Assembly (NCBI RefSeq): GCF_002803065.1
Contig: NZ_NNBL01000003.1
Coordinates: 1,137,461-1,201,460, forward strand
Length of the DNA stretch: 64,000 nt
Reading direction: 5' to 3'
Origin: Streptomyces sp. CB01635
GTDB lineage: Bacteria; Actinomycetota; Actinomycetes; Streptomycetales; Streptomycetaceae
The notes below the pieces were generated by a model, which saw only the letters and a list, made by a program, of their open reading frames with translations, had not been told where the DNA came from and did no database searches. A program made the translations under genes and the position numbers. Positions 1-8,792 of this stretch are shown in pieces (within the stretch, counting starts at the first letter, position 1; each line of letters opens with the position of its first letter).

Positions 1-224
1 GGCATCCATGGACTGAGCGCTGACGACTCCCCAGCGCGGCTCGGGGATTCTTTCCGGAGGCGTACGGCCATGACCAGGCCCTGGACTTCTCGCTGTACGC
101 CGTCCGCCGCCTGGGCATCGAGCCACCGGCCGGGAGCCGAGACGCCGCACCGCGTCGCCGGAAGCCACTGGGCTGCCCGCGGAGGTATGGCCAGGCGGGC
201 CCTAACTACAGGGGGGAACATCCC

Positions 225-1001
225 ATGCAGATCACCAAGCGAGTCGCCTCGGTCGCCGCCGGCGGCCTCGTGATCACCGCTGCGGCTCTCGGATTCGGAG
301 CTGGGCCCGCGGGCGCGGCACCTTCGGTCTCCTTCCACAATTCGCCCGACCCGAACGGCACGACGATCTACGCGTGCATCCGCGCCGAACTCGCCGTCGG
401 CCTCCCGGCGAACACCGATCACGACACCGCTCCGGCTGTCCACTGCAACACCCAGAACCTTCCGGACGGCCACACCTTCAGCATGCGCGTTTGTGTGGTG
501 AAGGGCGAGGCCATCTGCTCCCGGTGGTACACGGCCCCGCACTCCCGGAGTGCGGGGCCCGCGGTGTCTCCATCGGCCCGTCCAGACCACTCAAGGCTGA
601 GCCGCGTCTCTGCCTGCGGGGCGAACCGGGGGCGCCATGCGGCTCACCGGGCCGTCGTTGCCGGGCGTTGCGGGAGCCGGGTGAGGGTGGCCGTTGCCGC
701 GAGGGAGAGCGTGACGCCGACGGCGGCGGCGATGGTCGTCGCCCAGTCCGTGTCGAGGGAGTCGGACAGGACGGCGCCGGTGAGCCGGCTGCCGCCGTAC
801 AGGAGGGCCACTGCCGCGAGTGCGGCCGGCCAGCGGTGCCGCACGCCCGTGATGATGTCGTCGATGACGTTCAGGACGACGATCACCATCATGATGTCGG
901 CGCCGCCGTACTCCTCGGCCCCACCGGCCGCGGTGACCGCCGTCCCGACGGCGATCGACGCCAGCCAGATCCCTGTCAGGCGCGCGTACGAAGTGGGTTG
1001 A
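225..1001 (+). CDS. Small secreted protein, reading frame runs on past its terminator
   Basis: Starts MQITKRVASV after a run of G (ggggggaac) that may serve as ribosome site. Residues 1-31 form a classic Sec signal peptide (basic n-region, Ala/Gly-rich core, cleavage near AGA-AP). About 70 mature residues with several cysteines follow, then the frame enters a perfect hairpin at 533-559 and continues as low-complexity Arg/Ser/Pro sequence antisense to the next gene. The plausible original protein therefore ends near residue 103, and the stop codon seems lost through a small indel or a sequencing error. I do not recognise a family. It probably acts outside the cell. Confidence is good for the first 100 codons and low for the tail. 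Confidence 0.5.
   Translation: MQITKRVASVAAGGLVITAAALGFGAGPAGAAPSVSFHNSPDPNGTTIYACIRAELAVGLPANTDHDTAPAVHCNTQNLPDGHTFSMRVCVVKGEAICSRWYTAPHSRSAGPAVSPSARPDHSRLSRVSACGANRGRHAAHRAVVAGRCGSRVRVAVAARESVTPTAAAMVVAQSVSRESDRTAPVSRLPPYRRATAASAAGQRCRTPVMMSSMTFRTTITIMMSAPPYSSAPPAAVTAVPTAIDASQIPVRRAYEVG
533..559. terminator. Perfect inverted repeat, probable terminator
   Basis: GGCCCCGCACTCC pairs with GGAGTGCGGGGCC around one central base, giving a 12-13 bp GC-rich stem. It lies inside the open frame of the upstream secreted protein and between convergent genes, which is where a bidirectional terminator would be expected. Confidence 0.6.
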
Positions 1002-1069
1002 TGCCGTTCCGTACCGCGCGGAAGCCAGAAGAACCGCGTGATGTGCTGGGCGACCGTGTATTTCGCCAT
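644..1069 (-). CDS. Small integral membrane protein, unknown function
   Basis: A 141-residue protein starting MAKYTVAQHITRFFWLPRG. After a basic N-terminal tail it has about four hydrophobic segments (roughly residues 30-48, 57-75, 80-96 and 110-128), so it should sit in the cytoplasmic membrane. The pattern resembles small SdpI/DUF-type four-helix proteins of Streptomyces, but I cannot name the family. It is convergent with the secreted-protein gene and overlaps that gene's spurious tail, which supports this strand as the real coding one. Confidence 0.6.
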   Translation of the reverse strand: MAKYTVAQHITRFFWLPRGTERHQPTSYARLTGIWLASIAVGTAVTAAGGAEEYGGADIMMVIVVLNVIDDIITGVRHRWPAALAAVALLYGGSRLTGAVLSDSLDTDWATTIAAAVGVTLSLAATATLTRLPQRPATTAR

Positions 1070-1209
1070 GGCCCGCGTCCCCGTTCCCCGTTGTCGGCTC
1101 CTGCCGGCGCTCTGTGGTTGGACACACGACGGCGCGCCGCGGTTGTGCCGAGCGGAACCGGCCGGAAATTACGCGCGGTTCACTGATCGTGCCCGGTACC
1201 TTCGGCCGC

Positions 1210-1935
1210 ATGGCAGATGAGGGTTTTGAGCATCCACGGCTCGCCGCGGTATATGACGCACTCGATCCCGACCGCAGCGATCTCGACGCCTACGTGGGTA
1301 TGGCGGAGGAGTTCGGAGCACGTCACGTGCTGGACATCGGCTGTGGGACGGGGGTGTTCGCGCTGCTGCTGGCCGATCGGGGGATCGACGTCGTGGGGGT
1401 CGACCCCGCGCGGGCGTCCGTCGATGTGGCCCGGGGCAAGCCCGGCAGCGAGCGGGTGCGCTGGATCTGCGGTGACGCGTCAGCGCTCCCGCCCCTGCGG
1501 TCGGATCTGGCGACCATGACGGCGAACGTCGCGCAGGCCATCGTCGATCCGAAGGTCTGGCAACGGACGCTGCAAGGGGCGTACGAGGCACTGCGACCCG
1601 GCGGTCGCCTGGTGTTCGAGACCCGGGACCCGGCCAGGCGCGCCTGGGAGGAGTGGAACCGCGAGGAGTCGTACTCACAGACGCGGATCCCGGGAGTCGG
1701 TGTGGTCGAGAGCTGGGTCGAGGTGACGGACGTGAGCGGGCCCCTGGTGACCTTTCGGTGGACGTACGTATTCTCCGGGGACGGTGACGTGCTGACGTCC
1801 GATTCCACGTTGCGGTTCCGCGAACGGCCGGAAATCGAGGGGCAGTTGGCCGCACACGGGTTCGTGGTCGAGGAGGTTCGTGACGCCGCTGACCGTCCCG
1901 GCAGGGAGTTCGTCTTTGTGGCACGGCGTCCGTAG
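1210..1935 (+). CDS. Class I SAM-dependent methyltransferase
   Basis: A 241-residue cytoplasmic methyltransferase. The start at MADEGFEHPRLAAVYDAL was chosen because an upstream extension is Arg-rich and unlike the family. The Rossmann motif I VLDIGCGTGVFALLLADRG lies near residues 40-58, followed by the acidic VVGVDPA loop and a motif-II stretch LRPGGRLVFETRDPA. The C-terminal half is beta-rich, as in UbiE/YcgJ-type enzymes. The substrate cannot be told from sequence. No strong ribosome site precedes the ATG, so leaderless translation is possible. It is convergent with the amidohydrolase and separated from it by a terminator. Confidence 0.82.
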   Translation: MADEGFEHPRLAAVYDALDPDRSDLDAYVGMAEEFGARHVLDIGCGTGVFALLLADRGIDVVGVDPARASVDVARGKPGSERVRWICGDASALPPLRSDLATMTANVAQAIVDPKVWQRTLQGAYEALRPGGRLVFETRDPARRAWEEWNREESYSQTRIPGVGVVESWVEVTDVSGPLVTFRWTYVFSGDGDVLTSDSTLRFRERPEIEGQLAAHGFVVEEVRDAADRPGREFVFVARRP

Positions 1936-1960
1936 GGGCCACCGCATGCCCCCACGGACG

Positions 1961-1988
1961 CCGGCGCCTGAGCCGGCCTCGGCGCCGG
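1961..1988. terminator. Bidirectional hairpin terminator
   Basis: CCGGCGCC and GGCGCCGG face each other across a 12-nt loop between two convergent genes, just outside both stop codons. No U-tract follows, as is usual in Streptomyces. Confidence 0.55.
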
Positions 1989-1990
1989 AT

Positions 1991-3280
1991 TCACACCGAG
2001 TCGAGCCACTCCGCGGCGGCGTCGAGCAGATGCGTGACCCCGTTACGCAGCGCGGGATCCGCCACCGGTGCGAAGAACGGCGAGTGGTTGCCGTGCACGG
2101 TGGGCGGCTGCTCGCCCGCCGGATCGGCGCCCTCCCAGCCGCTGGGCTCCGTACCGCCGAAGAACCAGAAGACGGACGGACACTCGGCCGCAGTGGCGAG
2201 CAGGCCGAAGTCCTCGCTGCCCGACAGCGGGGAGCGCAGGGTGTGCACCTGAGCGCCGCCCGCCCCGAGCGCCTGGAGGACGCGTTCCGTCGCCCCGTCC
2301 GAATTGACCGTCAGGGGAAAGGAGTTGAGCTCGCTGAACTCCGGGGGGCGAGGCGCGCCGGAGGTCGCCGCCTCCCCTTCGACGGTACGGCGCACCGCTG
2401 CGAGCACGCGCTCCCGCACGGCGGCGTCGAACGTCCTGATATTGATCTTGAGCTCGGCCTCGTCGGGGATGATGTTCTCCTTGGTGCCGGCCCGCAGTGA
2501 GCCCACCGTGACGACCGCCGACTCCGTCGGCGAGACCTCGCGGGCCACAATTCCCTGCAACCGCATGACCGTCGCCGCCGCCATGACCACGGGGTCGACC
2601 GTGGCGTGCGGAGCCGAACCGTGCCCGCCCCGCCCGAGCAGACGTGCCCTGAGACTGTCCGCCGCGGCCATCACGACACCGGGGCGCGTAGCCACCGAAC
2701 CCAGGGGGAGCGGCCCCACATGCTGGCCGAGCACCACGTCGGGTCGCGGGAATCGCTCCAGGAGACCGTCGGCCAGCATGGCCCTCGCCCCGGCGCCCGT
2801 TTCCTCCCCCGGCTGGAAGATCGCCAGCAGCGTGCCGCGCCAGAGTTCCCGGTGCGCCGCCAGCCGGCCGGTGGCGCCGAGCAGAGCCGCCGTGTGCAGA
2901 TCGTGGCCGCAGGCGTGCATGAGCGGAACCCGCTCGCCGTCCGGCGACAGCGCCGTATCTGTGGACGCGTAGTCGAGTCCTGTCGCCTCGCGTACAGGGA
3001 GGCCGTCCATGTCGGCCCGGAGCGCGACCACCGGTCCTTCGCCGTTACGCAGCACCCCGACGACCCCCGTGCCGCCGACGCCCTCGGTGACCTCCCAGCC
3101 CTGCCCGCGCAGCTCCGTGGCTACGATCCCGGCCGTGCGGTGCTCCTGCATGGACAGCTCGGGATGGGAGTGCAGATCGCGGTAGAGCAGGCCGAGGGCG
3201 GGCAGTCGCGGGTCGAGGCCGTCCCGCAGGGCATCGCCCTCGCGCGGTGCGGCAACGGTCAGGGACCCGTCGGTCTCCAT
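1991..3280 (-). CDS. M20D-family amidohydrolase (aminoacylase/IAA-amide hydrolase type)
   Basis: A 429-residue zinc hydrolase that would release an acyl group from an N-acyl amino acid or similar amide. The start METDGSL is fixed by a GGGAGGAA ribosome site 6 nt upstream. Metal and catalytic motifs are present: RADMDGLPV near residue 88, HACGHDLH near 122-129, the QPGEETGAGA catalytic Glu near 156-165, the HVGPLPLG His further on, and the C-terminal SGSEDFG. These are diagnostic for M20D (COG1473). It is transcribed divergently from an Lrp-type regulator across a 130-bp spacer with a TGATCA repeat, so that regulator likely controls it. The exact substrate is unknown. Confidence 0.87.
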   Translation of the reverse strand: METDGSLTVAAPREGDALRDGLDPRLPALGLLYRDLHSHPELSMQEHRTAGIVATELRGQGWEVTEGVGGTGVVGVLRNGEGPVVALRADMDGLPVREATGLDYASTDTALSPDGERVPLMHACGHDLHTAALLGATGRLAAHRELWRGTLLAIFQPGEETGAGARAMLADGLLERFPRPDVVLGQHVGPLPLGSVATRPGVVMAAADSLRARLLGRGGHGSAPHATVDPVVMAAATVMRLQGIVAREVSPTESAVVTVGSLRAGTKENIIPDEAELKINIRTFDAAVRERVLAAVRRTVEGEAATSGAPRPPEFSELNSFPLTVNSDGATERVLQALGAGGAQVHTLRSPLSGSEDFGLLATAAECPSVFWFFGGTEPSGWEGADPAGEQPPTVHGNHSPFFAPVADPALRNGVTHLLDAAAEWLDSV

Positions 3281-3354
3281 GTCATTCCTCCCAGATCTCC
3301 GGCGGGGTCCGGGGGTCGGGGGTCGACACCTGGGCCGAAGTGAGTCCAGGATGG

Positions 3355-3367
3355 TGATCATTGATCA
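3355..3367. promoter_or_regulatory. Candidate Lrp/AsnC operator between divergent genes
   Basis: Two TGATCA palindromes separated by one T form a 13-bp symmetric element between the amidohydrolase and the Lrp-like gene. Location and symmetry suggest the regulator's own site; binding is inferred. Confidence 0.4.
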
Positions 3368-3410
3368 CTCACTCGTGATAACGCAGGAATTCGACGGAGA
3401 ATCGTGCACG

Positions 3411-4460
3411 ATGCCTGATGCCAGCACAGAAGTGCCGGAAGAACGCCGGGATGCGGCGGCGGGTTCGCTTCAGGAGTCGGACCTGGCGTTGATCGAGGCC
3501 CTGCAGCGCAGCCCGCGTGCGCCGTGGTCGCAGATCGGGCCGGCGCTCGGCGTGGACGCCACCTCCGCGGCCCGGCGCTGGCACCGGCTGGTCGCCCAGG
3601 GGCTGGCCTGGCTGACGGCCTACCCGTCCGCGAGCACGACGAGCTTCGCCTACGTCGACGTACGCTGCCGACCGAACACCGTCGACGACGTGACGCGCCA
3701 CCTGTGCGCGCTGCCCCAAGTCCTCAGCGTCGAGGAGGTGACGGGTGACTTCGATCTCTTCATGACCGTGGCCGCCCCGACGCCGGCCGCCCTCGCTGCC
3801 CTTGTCCGCCGGGACCTGCCCACCGCGCCCGGCGTGGAAGCGACAGCCGTCCACCTCGGCCTGCGCCTCTACCAAGAAGGGAGCGGCTGGCGCATGCGCG
3901 CCCTGGACCGGCAGCAACGCTCACTCCTGGCTCCCCGGCAGCAACCTCCGCGCCGTTCCCCGAAAGCGGCCACCGCCGACGCGGCACTCATCGCCGCGCT
4001 CGGCCGGGACGGGCGGCGAAGCCACCAGGAGCTGGCCCGGGATCTGGGCGTGAGCGAGGCGACGGTGCGCCGGAGGGTCCAGCGACTGATGGAAACGCGG
4101 TCCGTCCACTTCCGCTGCGACTTCGCCCAGAGCGCCGCCGGCTGGCCGCTCGCCGCCACCTACCGCATCGACCTCCCCGCCCACCAACTGACGGCGGCGG
4201 CACGCACGCTCGGCCTCATGCCCGAGGTCCGGCTGTGCAGTGCCGTGAGCGGGACAGCCAACTTCCTGGTCATCGCGTGGCTGCGCACGACGGAAGATGT
4301 CACGGGGTTCGAGGCCCACATGTGTGAGCAACTGCCGGATCTGCGCGTGCGCGACCGCACCGTCACGCTCGTCACGGCCAAGCGCATGGGCCGACTCCTC
4401 GACCCTCACGGCCGGGCGGTCGGCCACGTCCCGTGGGACGACCCGAGCACCACGCCCTGA
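3411..4460 (+). CDS. Tandem-domain Lrp/AsnC family transcriptional regulator
   Basis: A 349-residue cytoplasmic regulator, about twice the usual 150-160 residues. It contains two consecutive Lrp units. The first has a winged HTH at about residues 20-70 (SDLALIEALQRSPRAPW), followed by a RAM-like ligand domain. The second has an HTH near 185-230 (SHQELARDLGVSEATVRRRV), followed by another RAM-like domain. Such pseudo-dimer Lrp proteins are common in actinomycetes and usually respond to amino acids or related ligands. The start MPDASTE is chosen because the upstream frame crosses the divergent promoter. Its likely target is the adjacent M20 hydrolase gene. Confidence 0.85.
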   Translation: MPDASTEVPEERRDAAAGSLQESDLALIEALQRSPRAPWSQIGPALGVDATSAARRWHRLVAQGLAWLTAYPSASTTSFAYVDVRCRPNTVDDVTRHLCALPQVLSVEEVTGDFDLFMTVAAPTPAALAALVRRDLPTAPGVEATAVHLGLRLYQEGSGWRMRALDRQQRSLLAPRQQPPRRSPKAATADAALIAALGRDGRRSHQELARDLGVSEATVRRRVQRLMETRSVHFRCDFAQSAAGWPLAATYRIDLPAHQLTAAARTLGLMPEVRLCSAVSGTANFLVIAWLRTTEDVTGFEAHMCEQLPDLRVRDRTVTLVTAKRMGRLLDPHGRAVGHVPWDDPSTTP

Positions 4461-4829
4461 GGGTGTCCACCCGTCCGCCGTGATGAGCGAACCTGCCGAA
4501 CTCTGTGACCAGGGTCTGTTGATGGTCCTGCGCCGGCCCTGGGCGGGAGACGCACTGCCTCACACTCCGGACCCCGGCGGAGACGGAGTTGCGAACGCTG
4601 TGGGGCGCCTTCACCGGACAGTGGGCAGCGCTCATGACCGATTCCGCTATGGCCGTGCAGGCCGGACCAGCGCCGGGCGACGATGACGTTCTCACGTTGA
4701 AGGTGACCCCCGTTTGGCGCCGCATGGCCTTGCCGCGCGTCGCGCCGTGCGCGCCGTCGGAATCCGTATTGTGAAACGCCGTCCCGTTTGCGCGGTTTTC
4801 GCTCGCCGCCCGGCGCAGAAAGGCGTCCC
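4461..4829. other. Intergenic stretch without a supported gene
   Basis: About 370 bp between the Lrp gene and the SDR gene. Several short open frames occur on both strands but none has a recognisable domain, a ribosome site with a sensible start, or a protein-like composition. The right end (around 4760-4825) must hold the SDR promoter. I see no insertion sequence ends or strong hairpin here. Confidence 0.5.
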
Positions 4830-5618
4830 ATGGAATTGAAGCTGCAGGGCAGAGCCGCGGTGGTGACCGGTGCGAGCAAGGGCATCGGGCTGGCCATCAC
4901 CAAGGCCCTCGCGGCCGAAGGGGTCCGCGTGACGGCCGGGGCGCGCCACGTGGGCGGCGAACTGGCCGACCTCGCCAGGACTGGATCCGTACAGGCCGTC
5001 GAGGTGGATCTGGCGACTACGGAAGGGCCCGCCGTGCTCGTCTCGGCGGCGGGCTCCGCCTTCGGGCCGCCCGACATCCTGGTCAACAACGTGGGTGCGG
5101 TCCGGACACGCACCGGTGGCTTCTCGTCCGTCACCGACCAGGACTGGACGACCACCCTGGACATCAATTTCCTCGCCTCCGTACGCGCCACCCGCGAGGT
5201 GCTGCCGCTGATGCTCCAGCGCACCGCTGGGTCGATCATCACGGTGGCGTCCATCAACGCACGCCTGCCCGACCCGCTCGTGATCGACTACTGCGCGGCG
5301 AAGGCGGCGCTGCTGAGTTTCAGCAAGTCGCTGTCCAAGGAGCTGGGGCCGAGCGGTATCCGCGTCAACACGGTCAGCCCGGGCCCGGTCGCCACGGATC
5401 TGTGGCTGGGGAAGGACGGCGTAGCGGCAACTGTCGGTCAGGCCGGGGGACTTGAGGCGGACGCGGTCATCGAACACGTCGCGCGGGAAGCCGCGACCGG
5501 CCGTTTCACCCACCCCGAGGAGGTCGCCGAGCTCGTACTGCTTCTGGCCTCCGACCGAACCGCCAACGTCACCGGCTCCGACTTCGTCATCGACGGAGGC
5601 ATGATCACCACGGTGTGA
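4830..5618 (+). CDS. SDR family NAD(P)-dependent oxidoreductase
   Basis: A 262-residue classical short-chain dehydrogenase. The cofactor loop TGASKGIG lies at residues 13-20, NNVGA follows beta-4, the catalytic Ser is in VASINARL, and the active-site YCAAK motif (Tyr and Lys) is about 13 residues later. The C-terminal SDFVIDGGM is the usual ending. The start MELKLQGRAA follows a GCAGAAAGGCG ribosome-like sequence. The substrate is unknown; it resembles the 3-oxoacyl-ACP reductase/short-chain alcohol group. It is a single gene followed immediately by a strong terminator. Confidence 0.85.
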   Translation: MELKLQGRAAVVTGASKGIGLAITKALAAEGVRVTAGARHVGGELADLARTGSVQAVEVDLATTEGPAVLVSAAGSAFGPPDILVNNVGAVRTRTGGFSSVTDQDWTTTLDINFLASVRATREVLPLMLQRTAGSIITVASINARLPDPLVIDYCAAKAALLSFSKSLSKELGPSGIRVNTVSPGPVATDLWLGKDGVAATVGQAGGLEADAVIEHVAREAATGRFTHPEEVAELVLLLASDRTANVTGSDFVIDGGMITTV

Positions 5619-5653
5619 TGCCACCGGGAGTGGGGCCGTCCCCCGGTGGCATC
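5617..5653. terminator. Strong bidirectional terminator
   Basis: A 12-bp perfect stem, GATGCCACCGGG with CCCGGTGGCATC, spans a 13-nt loop between two convergent genes. The first arm includes the last bases of the SDR stop codon. Confidence 0.7.
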
Positions 5654-5671
5654 GCGGTCACGTCGGTGGTC

Positions 5672-7165
5672 TCAGGGGGCGATGCCCACGCCGTCGATCC
5701 GGCTCCAGGTCTTCTCCTGGGCGGCGGTCATGGCCGGCCAACGCAGGCCACCCGGACGCGGGTTGACCCGTGACGCGTAGGCGCTGGGGGAGAAGCCCGG
5801 GTCGTAGAAGCAGCCGGTGCCGTACCTGCCGTCGAACGCGGCGCACGAGGCCGCGATCGCGTTCGGCGTCGGCTTCTTCCCGGTCCGCACCCAGGCGTCC
5901 AGTGCGGTGATCGAGTTGGCGTACTCGGAGTTGCTCAGCTCACTGTGTTCGCTTTCCCGAGTGAACGTCTGCACCAAGTGCCGCTCGCGGTGGGCGCCTT
6001 GGAGACTGGCACGGTAGGCCGCCTCGTGCTCGACGAACGCGGTGGGGTCGCCGATCGCGTGCATGGTGAGCACGGGGATGGTCACCTTGCCGGTGAGGTC
6101 GCTGTCGTACGAGAGGTCGCGTACGGCGGTCGGGTCGGCCGAGAACCGCTCGACCCCGGCGTTGAGCGCCCGGTCGTCGTGGGAGCCGGAATAACGTACG
6201 CCCTGATTGCTGAAGGGGTTCCGCCCGCCGAGCCGGCTGTGCACGATGTCGCGGAACGTGAACGTGGCGAACCGCAGGTGCGACTCGAGGGTGCGCTCGG
6301 GGATCTTCGTGACCGCGAGGATGTCGTCGAGGTTGCGCTGCTGAGTCGCCGTCCGCTCCTTGGGTTCGGAGGCGTACCCGGTGCATTCCTGAAGGCGCGC
6401 CCGCAGTCCGGCGGCCGTCATGGTCGAGTCGGCGCGCAGCCCTTCCCACAGCGGGTACTGAGGCTCGGTGGGCCGGGGATGGTTGCGGCAGTAGTACTGA
6501 TAGACCACGCGCAGGTCGACCCGGTAGTCGTATCCGCGAGAACCGCCGCCGAGAACGCCGCTGGTGAGAAGGGCTCCGTCGTACGGGCCGTGCTTCCCCG
6601 CGCCGTAGGCTTCGACGACCTTGGCGGCGACATTGCCGCCCCAGGACTGGCCGTGCACGTAGGTCCGCCTGGGGTTGCCGAATTCACCCACGAACAGGCG
6701 ACGCAGATTCTCGGTGTCGGCGGCTGCCATCCGCGTCCCGTAGCCACCACGCCGATACGACGAACCGGCCCAGGCGTAGCCCTCGTCCACCATCACCGCC
6801 CAGCGGTTCAGGTCGTCGACGCTGCGCTCGGGGTCGGAGCCCGCGCCGAGGTCAGGGCCGCCGTGGGCGTGCACCACGAGCGAGCCGTTCCACGTCTTGG
6901 GGACGGCGATCGCGTAGTAGGCGCCGTTCGAGTCCTGGCCGGTGTAACAGGTCGCCTTCCCGGCCAGATGCGCGGGGCAGGCGGTGGAGGCCGGTCTGCG
7001 CGCGGGGGCGGCCGACGAAGCGGAACCCGAACCTGAAGCCGGCACAGGGAGCGCGCAGGCGATCAGACCAGCGATGCCTGCAACCGTCGCCGCGCGTCGG
7101 TGGCGCCGACCGGACACGGACCTCGTGCGGAAACCCGATGTGATGCGTCTGGTCATCATGCCCAT
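5672..7165 (-). CDS. Secreted alpha/beta hydrolase
   Basis: A 497-residue exported serine hydrolase. The start MGMMTRRITS is supported by a GAGGAG site 8 nt upstream. Residues 1-45 hold an Arg-rich n-region and hydrophobic core (AATVAGIAGLIACALPVPAS), so it is secreted. The oxyanion HGGPD motif lies near 101-105 and the nucleophile elbow GQSWGG at 172-177. The catalytic Asp is probably in VLTMHAIGDPTAF and the His in the ESEHSELSN region. Paired cysteines near the C terminus suggest disulfides. The substrate is unknown; its general form resembles secreted esterases and peptidases of the S9/tannase-like fold. Confidence 0.8.
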   Translation of the reverse strand: MGMMTRRITSGFRTRSVSGRRHRRAATVAGIAGLIACALPVPASGSGSASSAAPARRPASTACPAHLAGKATCYTGQDSNGAYYAIAVPKTWNGSLVVHAHGGPDLGAGSDPERSVDDLNRWAVMVDEGYAWAGSSYRRGGYGTRMAAADTENLRRLFVGEFGNPRRTYVHGQSWGGNVAAKVVEAYGAGKHGPYDGALLTSGVLGGGSRGYDYRVDLRVVYQYYCRNHPRPTEPQYPLWEGLRADSTMTAAGLRARLQECTGYASEPKERTATQQRNLDDILAVTKIPERTLESHLRFATFTFRDIVHSRLGGRNPFSNQGVRYSGSHDDRALNAGVERFSADPTAVRDLSYDSDLTGKVTIPVLTMHAIGDPTAFVEHEAAYRASLQGAHRERHLVQTFTRESEHSELSNSEYANSITALDAWVRTGKKPTPNAIAASCAAFDGRYGTGCFYDPGFSPSAYASRVNPRPGGLRWPAMTAAQEKTWSRIDGVGIAP

Positions 7166-7315
7166 GGGCCTGCTCCTCGTCACCCGGCGCGCACCGTTGC
7201 GCGGCGGGGGAGATGCTAAGGACGGCCGAGCCGAAATCCTACGACGCGATCAGTAGCGTTCATATTGTTCGCTGACGAGGGTGAACGACGATCGCGCGGG
7301 CGGCAGACTGGCCCC

Positions 7316-7909
7316 ATGAACGCTTCGGAGCCCAAAGCTGACCTTCACTTCTATCTGCAGTCCGCCCGCGATGCCCTGCTGTGGAAGCTCGAAGGGCTGT
7401 CCGAGTACGACATCCGCCGCCCGCTGACACCGACCGGAACCAACCTGCTCGGCCTCGTGAAGCACGTGGCCGGCGTCGAACTCGGCTACCTCGGTGACAC
7501 CTTCGGGCGGCCGTCCGGAGAGCCCATGCCCTGGGTCGAAGAGAGCGCAGAGCTCAACGCGGACATGTGGGCCACCGCCGACGAGTCACGCGAGTTCATC
7601 GTGGAGCTCTATCGGCGCGCATGGGCGCATGCCGACGCGACGATCGACGCGCTGCCGCTGGACACTGTCGGCAAGGTGCCGTGGTGGCCCAGCGGCAGGG
7701 ACGAGGTGACGCTGAATCATGCCGTCGTACGCGTTATCGCCGATACGCATCGCCACGCCGGCCACGCCGACATCATCCGCGAACTCCTGGACGGCGCCTC
7801 GGGGATGAGCAAGGGCAACGACAGCATGGCCTCGGACGACCCGGCCTGGTGGGAGGACCATCGAGGCCGGGTCGAGCGTGCGGCTCGGGAGGCGGACCGC
7901 GGGGCGTAG
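7316..7909 (+). CDS. DinB family protein (DUF664 type)
   Basis: A 197-residue four-helix protein starting MNASEPKADLHFYLQ. The LLGLVKHVAGVELGYLGDTFG segment supplies the first metal His, and HRHAGHADIIRELLDG supplies the C-terminal His pair, the usual DinB/YfiT triad for a metal. These proteins are cytoplasmic, often thiol-linked transferases or stress proteins, but no reaction can be assigned. The gene stands alone, convergent with an SDR gene. Confidence 0.82.
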   Translation: MNASEPKADLHFYLQSARDALLWKLEGLSEYDIRRPLTPTGTNLLGLVKHVAGVELGYLGDTFGRPSGEPMPWVEESAELNADMWATADESREFIVELYRRAWAHADATIDALPLDTVGKVPWWPSGRDEVTLNHAVVRVIADTHRHAGHADIIRELLDGASGMSKGNDSMASDDPAWWEDHRGRVERAAREADRGA

Positions 7910-7955
7910 TTTCAACTTACGTGATGTGTACGGCAGTTGAGCCCGCCCTGGGCCG

Positions 7956-8735
7956 CTAGTGAACCGAGAATCCGCCGTCGACGAAGATTGCCTGGCCGGT
8001 GACGTAGGCGGACGCCGGGCCGGCCAGGAACACCGCGGCTCCGGCGAAGTCCTCGGCCAGGCCGTTGCGGCCGACCATCGTGCGGGCGGCCAGCGCGGCC
8101 ACCTTTTCCGGGTCGGACGACAAGCGCGCGTTGAGCGGGGTCATGACGAAGCCCGGCACGAGCGTGTTGCAGGTGACGCCGTGGGGCGACCACGCCTCGG
8201 CCTGCGAGCGGGCCAGCGCCTCCAGGGCGCCCTTGGACACCCCGTACGCGCCGCTCTGGACGAACGCCCGGTGCGCCTGCTGGGAGGTGATGTGGATGAT
8301 CCGCCCGAAGCCCCGCTCGGCCATGCCGGGTCCGAAGCGCCGGCCCAGGAGGTGGGGTGCCTCCAGGTTGACCGCCATCGTGGCGTCCCACACCTCGTCG
8401 TCGAGCTCGCTCATCGGGGGCCGCAGGTTGATCCCGGCGCTGTTGACGAGGATGTCGGGCTCGCCGAACACCCCGGCCACCCGCTCCGCCGCCGCGCGCA
8501 CCCCGTCGCGGGTGCTCAGGTCCGCGCTCACCCAGGCCGCTCGGCAACCCTCCGCCGTCAACTCGTCGACGGTGGCGGTGAGTTCGGCCTCCTTGCGGGC
8601 CACGATCACCACGCTCGCCCCAGCGCGGGCGAGCGCACCGGCGATGGCTTTGCCGATGCCGGAGCTGCCACCGGTCACCACAGCGGTCCGGCCGTCGAGC
8701 GAGAACAGTTCGGAGAGGTAGTTCTGCGAGGTCAT
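7956..8735 (-). CDS. SDR family oxidoreductase (gluconate 5-dehydrogenase-like)
   Basis: A 259-residue classical SDR. It has TGGSSGIGKAI at about residues 21-31, NSAGIN after beta-4, a catalytic Ser in HITSQQAHRA and YGVSKGAL with the Tyr/Lys pair. The C terminus YVTGQAIFVDGGFSVH is typical. It resembles the gluconate 5-dehydrogenase/glucose dehydrogenase branch and so probably reduces a keto sugar or acid with NAD(P)H in the cytoplasm, but substrate assignment is weak. Confidence 0.83.
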   Translation of the reverse strand: MTSQNYLSELFSLDGRTAVVTGGSSGIGKAIAGALARAGASVVIVARKEAELTATVDELTAEGCRAAWVSADLSTRDGVRAAAERVAGVFGEPDILVNSAGINLRPPMSELDDEVWDATMAVNLEAPHLLGRRFGPGMAERGFGRIIHITSQQAHRAFVQSGAYGVSKGALEALARSQAEAWSPHGVTCNTLVPGFVMTPLNARLSSDPEKVAALAARTMVGRNGLAEDFAGAAVFLAGPASAYVTGQAIFVDGGFSVH

Positions 8736-8792
8736 GACCGCACCCTAAACGGCGCGGTCATGGTGACAGCACCCGGGCCGACCTGCGGAAAA

